Made by a program: the position numbers and the translations under genes
Notes under the pieces: generated by a model
Database searches by the model: none
What the model saw: the letters and a program-made list of their open reading frames with translations, nothing else
Told to the model about the DNA's origin: nothing
Shown: positions 46,386 to 58,515 of the stretch, in pieces
Position numbering within the stretch: the stretch's first letter is position 1
How the letters are laid out: every line of letters begins with the position of its first letter
Source of the DNA: Blastomyces gilchristii SLH14081
Lineage: Eukaryota; Ascomycota; Eurotiomycetes; Onygenales; Ajellomycetaceae
Direction of reading: 5' to 3'
NCBI RefSeq assembly: GCF_000003855.2
Contig: NW_003101665.1
Location: forward strand, 1,190,013 to 1,254,012
DNA length: 64,000 nucleotides

Positions 46386-47477
46386 ATGCCGTCACGGTCT
46401 ATCACTCGTCTTGCGAGACAATATGGAGGCACTCCGCTGGTCGAGCTGCCTCCTGTTTTCCTTGCTCCTGCTCTTCAATTCCCATTGAGCTTTACTTGCT
46501 TCCAATGCTCGAAATTTTCCACTACACCAACTCCTGGTTTGAAACGGGACCTGAGTAAACACCGTGGTGTGTCTGCTATTCACAGGACCGGACCCAGGCA
46601 GCCACTATCGGTGTCAAAGTACCCTTTACCACGGCCAGTTAAGCCCACGGAGCAGGAAAAACGACCTAGCAACCCGAATCATGGCCTCTGGGGATTTTTT
46701 GGACCAGATCGGAAACCTATCCCAACTCCAGAGCAGGAATATGCTCATGGTAGGCGCACACTGCTCTGGAAGCGGACGTTCAGTCAATATTAAGTAAACA
46801 AGGAAATTTCGCTAATACTACCGCTTAGGACGTGCTTGGTCGATCCAAGAGCTTCGGCAAAAGTCATGGGATGACCTTCACAAGCTCTACTGGCTCTGCG
46901 TGAAAGAACGCAACCGGATAGCTACCGCCCGCTGTGAAAGGCAGCGGCTACAGGCTGGTTATGGCGACTACGAATCTAACAATCGTGACAATACAGTGAG
47001 TATTACTTTCCCTTGACAACACTTTGTGATTGTTCATTTTTGTGATGAGATATTTTTTCACTCGCCGATATGACTTTTATTGGGACCGCTTAAGCCCGGT
47101 AGAAATGATATGTATTTGAAACTGTTTTCCTGATCCTATCCTTGCACTTGTTATGTCTTTTATGATGTTATCTTTGCAAAGTCTAAAAATCATTGTACGC
47201 CTCGTTACCATTTATCCACTCTCTCCAAGGAGACACAAATTATCTAACTCTGTTATCCGGATAACAGGTACGGGGTACGCAACAATCGATCAAACAAGTT
47301 CTTCGTGAGAGATGGTATGCCTGGGAGGACGCCCGACAACTTTATGAAAGTGGCGAGTACTCTCCCGCTGATGCACAAGTGATGGAGGAGGAGAACGTTT
47401 ATGAACCCCCAGTGTTGGATGTGGAGGAACCGAGAGGCGAATCATCACCGTCTCATAAGGTTCACCCATCGTCCTGA
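46386..47477 (+). CDS. mrpl4: Mitochondrial large-subunit ribosomal protein uL29m (Mrpl4/MRP-L47)
   Basis: Structural protein of the mitochondrial 54S large ribosomal subunit. Model: exons 46386-46749, 46829-46995 and 47268-47477, 246 aa. The N-terminus (MPSRSITRLARQYGG) is basic and hydroxylated, fitting a mitochondrial presequence. The body has KHRGVSAIHRTGPRQPLSVS, PNHGLWGFFGPDRKPIPTPE, and after the first splice GRAWSIQELRQKSWDDLHKL, YWLCVKERNRIATARCERQR, the MRP-L47 signature. The third exon gives IKQVLRERWYAWEDARQLYE. The start is set at the second in-frame ATG (46386) because the preceding 72 codons do not resemble the family. The second intron is long (272 nt). Confidence 0.92.
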
Positions 47478-48518
47478 GCTACTTTTGTATCCTCAATTTC
47501 ACTTTGTACTGTAATAGTAACGTTTTTGTAGTATTATAAAATCGTTGAATTTGTCAGCTTACTGAATTATGGATGGACAATCTGCATCTGTAGGCTACTG
47601 GGGGCCGATCAACCCGGGACCCCCAACACCCCCCCTCGGACCAGCTACCACAGAGTACAGTACTCCTCTCAGTGGCTCCTTTCAGTGGCTCCCCATAGTG
47701 GCTCCTCTCAGTGGACTCAGTCCTAGGGCTCAAGGGACTTCTAGGGCACACTCCTAGGATGTCTCTTGACACTGTTAAATGTCCAGGGTATTTGTTTGGA
47801 ATTTAAGTCCATTCTGGGATCAAACCCGTGCATGTTGACCACAGCGGGGCTCACGCTTAACGGTCTCATAACCTGTAGGCTACTGGGGCAAAAGAGCTCA
47901 GTCACCACCAGCGCACTGCTGGTAGAAGGGCCGATCAACCCGGGACCCCCAACAGCATCTGTTCTAGTATATGTAATCAACTCATCCACCTGGCCCCTTT
48001 ATTTCGTAGAAAATTCAATAGCTCTACAGCTTAGCGGTGTAGTGTGGGCACGGACACCAGCCTCAGAAGCTAGATAGAGGAGTTTTACTACTACTGGTGA
48101 AAATATATCTAGACAATTTTACTCGCTTGGGGTCTCCTAATAATAATTGTGATTATTGGTACTGGACATAACAAGCGCGTGAGGAGGATAGAACAACTCA
48201 TTTGTAGGCTTATTTTTTCTTGTTACTGATTTTGCTATGGCTTGAAATGCCTTCATGGCCAACACAGAAGGTTAGGTTGGTTGCTTGCTTCCAACAATAG
48301 CGTGGCTGCGGGGAACCAACCGGCTGGTAGTGGAGTAATCCACGTTCCTCACTCAGAAACCACAGAAACCCAGAGCTTATGGTTCATGTTTCCCCCCAAC
48401 AACCCGTACCGTCACCACCTTTCTACCCTCACTGCTGCTGATTGTTCAACCTCCTTATTATTCTGTTCTTTAACAATAGCTCTTGCTTTACTGAAATAGC
48501 CTGTTTTCGTATTTCACC
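47478..48518. other. Spacer between uL29m and GDI1 with a repeat pair
   Basis: Contains short tandem AGTGGCTCC-like units at about 47665-47720 and two copies of a roughly 40-bp sequence (described separately). The last 300 bp are the GDI1 upstream region. The minus-strand frame 47989-47741 has no recognised similarity. Confidence 0.5.
47588..47954. repeat. Direct repeat pair, second copy interrupted
   Basis: Copy 1 (47588-47628) starts CTGTAGGCTACTGGGG and runs on with CCGATCAACCCGGGACCCCC and AACA. Copy 2 (47873-47954) has the same left and right parts, but about 41 nt are inserted after CTACTGGGG. The insert contains a perfect 6-bp hairpin arm pair (ACCAGC, loop GCACT, GCTGGT) at 47907-47923 and is bordered by G runs. 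The copies are 285 bp apart, same orientation. They may belong to a mobile element or be a local duplication. Confidence 0.8.
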
Positions 48519-50466
48519 ATGGAAGACATCTCGCCTGAATACGATGTGGTGGTGATGGGCACCGGTATGGCATTTTACCCCACTGTTACATTGCTCTTCA
48601 TGTGTTTGGGCTTCAACTGACCGACTTTTTAACCCTCTAGGTTTGACGGAATGTGTTCTTTCGGGGTAAATACATGAACTCGTCGTCCCAAGTAGGACAT
48701 GTATGGGAATATATTCTCTAATACCCTTGTACAGCGTACTCAGCGTTAAGGGGCAGAAGGTCCTTCACATTGACCGTAACGACCACTATGGAGGGTGAGC
48801 TAGCAAACCCCCGCGCCTCCCGTGAAACACCTTTATATGTCATTATACTAACCATTGTAATAGAGAGGCTGCCTCTGTCAATATAGAAACTGTGTGTCCT
48901 CCTTAGAGACGTCCCGTTGCGCCCCGAGACCTCATCACTGACCATTTTTGATCACTTAGCTTTTCAAAAAATTCCGTGACGTGAAGCCTGGCGAGGAACC
49001 GTGGAAGAAATATGGCCGAGTCAACGACTGGAACGTCGATCTGGTCCCCAAGCTTCTTATGTCGAATGGCGAACTCACCAATATTCTGGTCTCAACAGAT
49101 GTTACTAGATACCTTGAATTTAGGCAGATTGCTGGAAGCTACGTGCAACAGGGTAGCGGCCCCAAAGCCACTGTTGCCAAGGTCCCGTCTGATGCGGGAG
49201 AGGCGCTTCGGTCTTCGCTGATGGGTCTATTCGAAAAGCGACGGGCGAAGAAGTTCCTCGAGTGGGTTGGAGAGTTTGATGAGAATAACCCAAGTACCCA
49301 TCAAGGTTCGAATATTATATCTGTCCACCCTGCCTTTTCCCGAATTAATACACTCTAACATGTATATCAGGGTTAAACATGGCAACGTGCACCATGAAAG
49401 AAGTCTATGACAAATTCGGCCTGGAAGCCCCAACCAAGGACTTTATCGGACACTCCATGGCCCTTTATCAGTCTGACGACTATATTACGGAGGTCGGCAA
49501 GGCGAAGGAGACAATCGATAGAATTCGGCTCTATGTCAACTCCATGGCTCGCTATGGCAAGTCTCCTTATATCTACCCACTCTTTGGTCTCGGTGAGCTG
49601 CCTCAGGGCTTTGCTCGCCTGTCTGCAATCTATGGGGGCACGTACATGCTCAACACCAACATCGACGAGGTCCTCTACGATGGCGATAAGGTGTCAGGTA
49701 TAAAGGCCACAATGAAAGAAAGAGGAGAACCGGGAGATGGCATGACCTTCACAACAAAAACCAAGAAGATCATCGGCGATCCTACATACTTCCCTGGGAA
49801 AGTCCGGGTTACCGGCTACCTGCTCAAGGCCATTTGTATTTTGACCCACCCAATCGATAAAACGGATTCGAACGACTCCCTGCAACTGATCATTCCCCAA
49901 TCCCAAGTTGGACGAAAGCATGGTATGTTTCAGTCCCACAAAGAATATCCATCTCTCTCCAAATTTAATGAGTAGCAGAGGTTGTTTTCGGGTTACTAAG
50001 GACGAAAATAACAATCCAGATATCTACATTGCGATGGTGTCTTCTGCCCACAATGTCTGCCCGAAGGGCTACTACATCGCCATCGTTTCCACCATTGCCG
50101 AAAACGAAGCAAACCACCATATCGAGTTGGAACCAGGCTTCGAGCGCCTTGGTGAAATCGAAGAGAAATTCATGGGTCCCCCGATCCCATTGTACGAGCC
50201 GCTGGAGGATGGCAGCAAGGACCATATCTACATTTCCAAGAGTTACGATGCCACCAGCCATTTCGAAACGACGACTGGTAAGGAAGCTTTCTTTCAATTG
50301 TGTTTGATATTTACGAGATGTTCCCTTCTGCGAAAAGCCCGCGCTGAACTGAACTAACTGGAAAAAAACAACAGATGACGTGAAGGACATATACAAACGA
50401 GCTGAGGGACAGGAATTGGTCGTTGAAGGGCTGAGAGAGGGAACCAACCTTGTCGGGGAGGAGTGA
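48519..50466 (+). CDS. gdi1: Rab GDP-dissociation inhibitor
   Basis: Cytosolic chaperone that extracts and recycles prenylated GDP-bound Rab GTPases. Model of eight exons: 48519-48564, 48641-48665, 48735-48794, 48864-48891, 48960-49305, 49371-49922, 50020-50277 and 50375-50466, 468 aa, the normal length. The spliced N-terminus reads EDISPEYDVVVMGTGLTECV then LSGVLSVKGQKVLHIDRNDH and YGGEAASVNIETLFKKF, the Rossmann-like Rab-binding platform of the GDI/REP family. Further signatures are RVNDWNVDLVPKLLMSNGEL, RYGKSPYIYPLFGLGELPQG, FARLSAIYGGTYMLNTNIDE and, near the end, DIYIAMVSSAHNVCPKGYY. The C-terminus is ELVVEGLREGTNLVGEE. Four tiny early exons (25-60 nt) are notable but all borders are clean GT-AG. 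Confidence 0.95.
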
Positions 50467-51349
50467 GAAGGGAACCGGGTAGTAAATACGTATTCCTTAA
50501 AAGGCTGACAGCATACAGACAGGCAGAACATATGTTGATTGAAAAGAGTCATAATTTTCTCTTTTGGGGATAAATGCAGATATAAGATTTCACTCTATTT
50601 ATTTGTTTGCATTTTTCTTTCTCTCTCATTGCTCTCTTCTATTCTCTTTTCGTTTATATTTCTTTCTTATTTTCCCTCCCTCATTTATATAGTTTTTGCT
50701 GTTCATTTTCTCAGCGTAAAGGATAACCTGATTTTCTATTTTTAATACAAACGTTCTTCTAGTGTCAACGATGTTCTGAATATCAAACATTACAGTGTAA
50801 GAGTGTCTAAAATCAGATCCCATTGCCCAAGCAGTGTAGTAACCGTGCCATGCTTACTCACTCTCTCTAGTGAGAGTGAGTAAGTAAGTGAGTAAGCATG
50901 GCACGGTTAGGTGGAAGTTCCCACCGATGACTAAGCCCTGAGGACAAGCCACTGCACGTATTCCCAAAGAAGAAAAATGACAACACGCCAAGCCCTGATT
51001 TTCCCTGACAACCGAACCCCGATTCGGAAGGATAACAAAACACCTAATCGAGCCGCAGGAATCATTCGACGACACCCCTCCAGCAGAAAAAGGCGAACAA
51101 CGACACCTTCAACCTTCAGAAAGCGAGCAGCGGCCTGCGCCTAATATCATCGCATATTTTGAACGGCTGAACGAGCTATATACCATATACCCACACTTTT
51201 CACGACTTTGCACATATCGATCGAACTCCGAACAGCCAGGCATTTGCGAGTTGAACAAATTCAACAGGGTTACGCGAAGTACCTTTAAAGCAACTCAATT
51301 TCGGGGCTTGCCGCGGGCCTAACCGCGAGGAAAAGATAAGAAAGCAGCC
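50467..51349. other. Spacer between GDI1 and SMC2
   Basis: Tandem intergenic region. The first 280 bp are T-rich 3' flank of GDI1. A strong inverted repeat lies at 50840-50909. The remaining 440 bp are the SMC2 upstream region, without a recognisable binding site. Confidence 0.55.
50840..50909. repeat. 22-bp-arm perfect inverted repeat with nested hairpin
   Basis: The arms 50840-50861 (TAACCGTGCCATGCTTACTC then AC) and 50888-50909 are exact reverse complements, separated by 26 nt. The loop region itself contains ACTCACTCTC and GAGAGTGAGT, 10-nt arms that can form a smaller alternative hairpin sharing part of the left arm. It sits about 375 bp past the GDI1 stop, so it could be a transcript 3'-end structure, a MITE-like footprint or a cruciform. 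Confidence 0.85.
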
Positions 51350-54300
51350 ATGCGCATCGTGGAGGTTATCATTGACGTGAGTACCCTCGATAAGTGTAGG
51401 AGAGGGTGGTTTAGAGGAGTTGGTTTTGTTTCCTTGGCTCATAATCTGATCTTTTTACCTTTCTTCGATACGTAGGGTTTCAAATCCTATGCTGTGCGCA
51501 CTGTGATATCAGGATGGTACGTTTTGATATTCCTCGATATAGTTAGCCGTGGTGGGGTGGGCCAAATGCTTCGTTTGGAGAGATGGTACTGAATTTTCCC
51601 CAACAATTAGGGACGAATCCTTCAACTCGATCACCGGCCTCAATGGCTCTGGCAAATCCAACATCCTCGACAGCATCTGTTTTGTTCTCGGAATCACCAA
51701 TATGAGCACTGTGCGCGCCCAGAATCTGCAAGATCTGATCTACAAGCGCGGCCAAGCGGGAGTCACGAAAGCGAGCGTGACCATAGTATTTGATAATCGC
51801 GACAAGTCGAAATCTCCAATTGGATTCGAGGAATATACTAGCATATCGGTGACAAGGCAGATCGTGCTGGGTGGGACTAGCAAATACCTCATCAATGGGC
51901 ACCGCGCGCAACAGCAGACCGTGCAGAATCTTTTTCAAAGCGTGCAACTGAATATCAATAATCCGAATTTCTTGATTATGCAAGGGCGCATTACGAAGGT
52001 GTTGAATATGAAGCCGGTGGAGATTTTGTCGATGATTGAAGAGGCGGCCGGAACGCGAATGTTTGAGGATCGGAAGGAGAAAGCTGGAAAGACGATGGCA
52101 AAGAAGGAGATGAAGGTGCGCGAAATCGAGGGACTGCTGAAGGAGGAAATTGAGCCGAAACTTGAGAAATTAAGGGGGGAGAAGAGAGCCTTCTTGGATT
52201 TTCAGCAGACTCAAAGCGATCTTGAGCGTCTTACTAGGCTTGTTGTTGCCCATGACTATTTGAGAAATGGAGAGCGGTTACGCCTGGCTGGAGAAGAATT
52301 TGACAACAAAAAGCGAAAGGTTACCGAGCTGGAGAATAGCATTGCGAGACTTAAGGGTGAAATTTCTCATCTAGAGGAAGATGTGAAGAGGGTAAAATCG
52401 CTTCGTGACAAGGAGCTTAGAAAAGGGGGCAAGTTCCAAGCGTTGGAGGACCAAGTTAAAACACACTCCCACGAAATGGTGCGACTAGCCACACTATTGG
52501 ACTTGAAGACCTCGAGTATGGCGGAAGAAGTAGAAAAGAGAGAAACCATGCAGAAGGCAGTCACTGAGTTGCAAGGCCTACTGAAAGAGAAAAAGAAGAT
52601 TTATGATAAATTGCAAACCAAGTACGATACTGCAAAAGCTGAGCTGGATAGCCAAACCGCCGAGGTTGAACAGAAAGAGGAATTACTTCAAACACTACAG
52701 ACAGGTGTTGCGTCCAAGGAAGGCCAGGAAAACGGTTACCAGGGCCAGCTTCAAGACGCGCGAAACCGACTTAGTTCCACGACCACCGAGCAAGAACAGG
52801 CGAAACTTAAAATCTCTCATTTTCAAAAGATGATTAAGGAAGAAGAACCCAGAGCGAGGAAGGCGAAGGAGCAGAATTCGAACCTTTTGAGGGACCTTGA
52901 AGAACTTCGAAAGCAGGCTAAAAAGCTCGAGTCAGACCTTGCCAGGCAAGGATTTGAACCGGGTAGGGAAGAGCATATGTATCAGGAGGAATCCAGATTA
53001 CAAAAAAGCATCCGAGAGCTGCGGAGCCAAGCTGATTCCATGAGGCGAAAAGTTGCGAATATCGATTTTAACTACTCAGATCCTTATCCAAATTTCAACA
53101 GATCGAAGGTTAAAGGGCTGGTCGCTCAGCTTTTCACTTTGGATAAAGATAAAACTCAGGCTGGAACTGCCCTTGAGATCTGCGCCGGTGGACGCCTATA
53201 TAACGTTGTCGTCGATACTGCTGAGACCGGCACTGCCCTGTTGCAAAATGGAAGACTTCGAAAGCGGGTTACAATCATCCCCTTGAACAAAATTGCATCC
53301 TTCAGGGCATCCGCCGAGAAAATTACGGCTGCCCAGAATTTGGCTCCGGGGAAGGTGGATCTGGCTTTGTCTTTGATCGGATATGATGAGGAGGTTGCTG
53401 CTGCGATGCAATATGTCTTCGGAACCACCTTGGTCTGCCAGGATGCTGACACCGCGAAGCGAGTTACGTTCGACCCTTCCGTGCGTATGAAGAGTGTCAC
53501 ACTTGAAGGGGACGTGTATGATCCCTCAGGAACCTTATCAGGAGGAAGCTCGCCAAACTCCAGCGGCGTCCTCGTTATCCTTCAGCAACTAAATGAATTA
53601 ATGGGACAGCTGACCCAAAATGAGCGAGCGCTCCGTCAACTACAAGAAACTATGGCGAAGGAGAAGAAAAAGATGGATCTTGCCAGAGCTACTAAACAAG
53701 AGTTCGATCTTAAGATGCATGAGATTAAATTGACCGAAGAGCAGATAAACGGAAATTCATCTTCTTCTGTAAGGTTTACCCGTTTTTCCTTGAAAGCTGA
53801 CTGCAAGTTGCTAACACATGATAGATTATCCAGGCTGTTGAAGAGATGAAGGCAAATATCGAACAGCTTGAGAAGGACATTGAGGATGCTAGGAAGCGGC
53901 ACGCGGAAGCCAGCAGCGATATTAGGCGGATTGAAAAGGATATGAGAGAATTTAGCAGCAACAAGGATAACAAGCTGGCAGAATTGCAATCTTCACTGGA
54001 TTCGCTCAAGAAGGGACTTAGCAAAAACTCAATTTCAGTCAAGACATTGCAGAAAGAACTTCAGGCCTCGCGACTTGATTCCGAACAAGCTGGAAGTGAC
54101 CTAACTGCGGCGGAAGAGCAGCGTGCTGAGGTCGACCAAACAATAAATGCTCAAAAGGAGGAAGTTGAGGCTTTGAAACGGGAGCAAGCAAAATGCAAGG
54201 TTAGTTCCGAGAACCCCGACATTCGTAAAATATTTCTATAAATAGGACCTTCCCACTGACATCGCGTTCAGAAAGCACACGATCTTGCTCAAGCCCAACT

Positions 54301-55320
54301 AGAGGATGAACAGGCCAAGCTTACAGGGTTTGACGACGAGCTTCGAGATTTAGAGGAGGCATCCAGATCCAAGGCAGCACGAATCACGGAAGAGGGCCTT
54401 GAATTACAAAAGCTAGGCCACCAACTTGAGAAGTTCCAGAAGGATCAGCAAAATGCCGCACAGCTGGTAGCCAGTATGGAAAGGGAACACGAGTGGATCG
54501 CGGAGGAAAAGGACAGCTTTGGACGTTCCGGCACACCATACGATTTCAAGGGCCAAAACATTGCTGAATGCAAGGCGTCCCTTCGCAACCTAACAGAGAG
54601 ATTCCAAGGGATGAGGAAGAAGATCAATCCCAAGGTCATGAATATGATCGATAGTGTTGAGAAAAAAGAAGTCGCGTTGAAAAACATGATGAAGACTGTC
54701 ATTCGGGACAAAAAGAAGATCGAGGAAACCATCATCAGCCTTGATGAGTATAAGAAAGAGGCGTTGCAGAAGACTTGGTCCAAGGTTAATGGTGACTTTG
54801 GCCAGATATTCGCCGAGCTGCTTCCTGGTAGCTTTGCTAAGCTGGACCCCCCTGAGGGCAAGGAAATAAGTGATGGGCTGGAGGTTAAGGTTAGCTTGGG
54901 GAAAGTGTGGAAGCAGAGCTTGACTGAATTAAGCGGTGGGCAACGGTATGTAGTGTTTCTCTCTGCTGCGCTTCTTACTAGACTCTCTCAGATTTCCATC
55001 GTTTCTGTCCACCGGGCAAGCCAACTAATCAAAACTTCACCCATGTTTCTTATAGGTCTCTTATCGCGCTCTCTCTTATCATGGCTCTTCTCCAATTCAA
55101 ACCTGCACCCATGTACATCCTCGACGAAGTCGACGCTGCATTGGACTTGTCGCATACGCAAAATATTGGCCGCTTGATCAAGACGCGGTTCAAGGGTTCT
55201 CAGTTTATCGTGGTCAGCTTGAAGGATGGCATGTTCCAGAATGCAAATCGAATCTTTAGAACGAGGTTCAGTGAGGGTACTAGTGTTGTTCAGGCGCTGA
55301 CACCGGCAGATTTAAAGTGA
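51350..55320 (+). CDS. smc2: Condensin subunit SMC2
   Basis: ATPase subunit of condensin, which compacts chromosomes for mitosis. Model of six exons: 51350-51376, 51476-51516, 51611-53768, 53825-54199, 54272-54945 and 55056-55320, 1179 aa, the normal SMC2 length. The spliced start is MRIVEVIID then [13 protein letters not shown] and [17 protein letters not shown] (Walker A, about residues 30-40). Next come two coiled coils (about 170-510 and 680-1030) around a hinge at about 520-655 ([40 protein letters not shown]). The C-terminal head has LTELSGGQR (ABC signature, about 1085) and [13 protein letters not shown] (Walker B, about 1110), ending [17 protein letters not shown]. The first exon is 27 nt. 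The frame across the third intron stays open for a while and would mislead a single-exon reading. Confidence 0.96.
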
Positions 55321-55898
55321 CCCAGCAAACTGCGGTGTTGGTTGGGCTTGGTGTGCTGACATTTTTCATTTCCGATTTTTTTCTCCTGGCATATATTCGG
55401 TATTTATTTTGGGTACTGTTTGAAGCGATGATTTCCTTTATCTCTGGTTCTTTTTTGTTTGTTTTTGGATTTTGTTGTCAGTGGCAATCATGGGTTTTGG
55501 CGTTTTGTGAGCGGAGGCCGGGGGACACCTTGAGAATGGGGACGGAGTGTTTTATTCTTATTGTTAATCACTTGTAGGGATGGGATATGATTGTGAATAA
55601 AGTATAATCGCATTTTGTCTTTGTGATATATTACGGTCCTTGGTTCTGTTCCGCTTTTCTTCCTTGCCATGTGTATATCTCTTATACAGTGATGAATTTC
55701 TTATTCTTCATCGTTTTTTGTTTACTCGCGCAGCGCGCTGTCTTGATAGAAACCACAAGTAAGCAGCTCCAGACTTATCTCATTCCCTGCACAAAAAGGG
55801 GCTTTAATCCAATTTACTTAGATTTCGTTGACTCTCTGCTAATTATGCATACTCGAAAGGGAGAAAATAAGCAATCATGTTACATGAATCCCTCTCAC
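55321..55898. other. Convergent spacer between SMC2 and methyltransferase relic
   Basis: T-rich 3' flank of SMC2 for the first 300 bp, then mixed sequence. No gene seen. The frame 55623-55988 (+) overlaps the end of the methyltransferase and has no recognised similarity. Confidence 0.55.
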
Positions 55899-57104
55899 TC
55901 ATGCCAGGGGTTTCTTCCCCACAATCAGGCAGAAATACCATGTCAAAGTATAGCCGCTCGCAAAAGCCTGTTCGAAACGACCAGCTAACTCGACCCGTCT
56001 TGCATCGATCTCCGCAGTGTTGACAGGCTTATTCTCTGACAGCATCTGCGTCTCCGAGACCTTCGGAAGCATAGCTAGAAGGGCTGGCTTGCTCGCGCTC
56101 TCCTCTTCTTCAGCATTAGGGACGGCCTCACGTGTCGATTTTTTACGAGGGGTACATCTTGCATCCCCAGTTCTCTCATGGTGGAATCGATGAGGGTAGG
56201 AAGGCTGGGTTTTTATTTTTCTGTCTTATTTCAATGGTTTGGTGGAGGGAAAGAAAGAAAGGGGATGAAATTGCTTCAGCATTTATACGTACTTTTCAGC
56301 TACACCATGAAACCTCATATGCTTACGACTGAGCTCCAGGGCTACTTCGAGGTCCTCATGGGGTGGTTCGACTTTGGTGTCGATCCATGAGAGATCTCCC
56401 CACTGAAGGAAACCGCCCGGCCCTGAAAGGGAAAATAATGCCATTTTGGCAGGAAATTTACACACTAGAGACATTGCGCTTCTGTCACGAAGAAATTATG
56501 TTTTGGGGGCTAGTGGAACATGGCATACGGAGCATTTCCACCAAGTTTGATATCACTTTTGGCACATCGGCAGCCTTGAAAGCTTGTATAACCAAGCGGA
56601 CGTTTATCAGGTCAAATTTGGCATGAAACTCAGCAGGAAAACGCTCTATCGCATTGTGTTGGGAAAAACTAAAGCTTCCAATCCTGTTCGGGGTGTCTGA
56701 GGGGAATGATGCAGCCGTTATATCAAATCCTTGATAAACATTCGTGGGGTTGTTTAATTCATTCGTGACATCAATCAACCAAGCCCTAACATATGTGCGC
56801 ATCATCAGCCTCCGATTGTTTTATCTTAATACATGACCGAAAATAGCTAAAGGAAGAGAGTCGTTTACCCTGTTCCGGTTGCGACATCTGCAACTCGTTT
56901 AATATCGTCCTTAGGGACGCCTGCTTGGATTAATCCCCCAGCCCATCGAACAAAGAGTGGGTGCTAGTTCATTAACCTAACATGTATTTGTTTAGCTGGG
57001 AAGTGTAAACACTTAGGATAAGTTGTAATGAACCTGCTGATTTCCGCCTTCCCCTGCGGAAAAGTATATGCTTCATTCTTGAAGGAGGAAGTGTTTTCTG
57101 TCAT
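55899..57104 (-). pseudogene. Class I SAM methyltransferase (LaeA-like), apparently broken
   Basis: Coding blocks on the minus strand resemble fungal secondary-metabolism-type methyltransferases. In order they are MTENTSSFKNEAYTFPQGKA (start 57104), HPLFVRWAGGLIQAGVPKDD, RVADVATGTG spliced to AWLIDVTNELNNPTNVYQGF (SAM-binding motif I and its continuation), then FPAEFHAKFDLINVRLVIQA and, after an intron, RPGGFLQWGDLSWIDTK (motifs III-IV). The last block ends ASGYTLTWYFCLIVGKKPLA (stop at 55899). Two lesions are seen: an in-frame TAG just before HPLF (about 56970), where I expect CAG, and a frame change near 56150 in CTCGTAAAAAATCG. An alternative acceptor could skip the TAG, so the first lesion is less certain than the second. 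Confidence 0.65.
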
Positions 57105-58515
57105 TTTCAATGCTGGGTTATATCAAGTATAAGTTGGTCAACGGGAGAAAGATATCGAATGAATGGGAACTTTGATGGCCGTGGCAACCTTTCTTTCATG
57201 TTTCCCCAATTCTTCAGCCCTGGAAAGGGCTCTCTTTATAGCCGGCTTTCTCGGTGCTTTTGGCTCAGCACAGGTAGCGTACGTTCAAAGTATGTGAGAA
57301 TCAATCGACATCTCAGCCGAGGAAGCCCCTCGTCAAAGGCGTTCCTTAACAATCGCCAAAGACTATTTTTAAACACCTCCAGTGTCAATGAGAAGGGATG
57401 CGCCAAAGCCCGATAATAATAATTACAATGTAATCCCTGCGCGTTGCTCTCGAATGATATCTCCAAGGGAGCATATGCGAGCTGAGTTCTGAAATTTTGG
57501 GGTCTTTTTGTTCTCCGTGAACTTATCAAAAATATGCCGAAGCTGAACCCTTAATTTGGGTTGCGGATACTTCTGCCGCGCTTGGAGCGATGGACCGATA
57601 AGTCTCCGAACTCCACAGAGAAGGGCCGTGGTATATTTATATGCCCCATATTCCAAGGTATATATACTTGCTGGGGCAAGTTGCCACTGCAGCCCACCTT
57701 TGAAGACACGGGTTTAGACTAGATAGTTTTGTCATCTCTCCATCATGCATTAGTATGATGTGTAAGGCTGGGTGATCATGATGCCCCACCTCACTACATC
57801 TCTATTTCATGGTCTATGCATTAACATATTTGTTCCCTAAGATTGCTGCAAAATAGTTGTTAGGTTAAAGTATTTCCTTCAAGTATTCTTGACCGTGGAG
57901 AGATTGTTTCCCACTTACTCCATTGGTTTTGTGGCCAGTCGCTCTGACAGGTATTCGAAATGAATTCCATCGGGTCGAGATGCTGCGATTTGCGCATACC
58001 ATAAGTTGTAAAGGCAATATTAATCTGGAGAGTATGAGTTGGTTTGTTTCCCGATTTCGATCTTATTTCATTACCGATCCTTGAAACAATAGTTCAGGGA
58101 TGTCTTTCTTATTGCGAAACGCTTGGAATATATAGTTAACTTACTGAGGAAACTCACCCTAAGACATGTCGAAGTTTATATCACATGACCTAACCGCGCG
58201 TTAATATAAACCAATAATACAGTATAATTGCCGCCTTCTGACGCCCAGCCCTTTGTCCCCTCCCCTCGATAAGCGCAATTGCCAATCTCATCCCTACCGA
58301 AGTATCATCGTCCACTGTTTCTCTGCGCTGCTCAGCGTTTTTGACAGTTGATTTCACCTGCAGATTAATTCTTGAATCTTACAATTATAAGCAACTACAC
58401 GGCCCCTGCCTCTGTCCTACCCTGAACCCCACACATCTCGTTCTTCTGTTGGGAACCGAAGACATCCTTCAACTGCCGAACACGGTCCGTCCCGTCATAC
58501 CCAAATCCCCCATAC
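57105..58515. promoter_or_regulatory. Spacer between methyltransferase relic and CUE1
   Basis: No gene recognised in 1.4 kb. The last few hundred bases before 58516 should hold the CUE1 promoter and leader; a CCAAT string lies near 58211. Minus-strand frames at 57236-57656 have no recognisable similarity. Confidence 0.45.
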
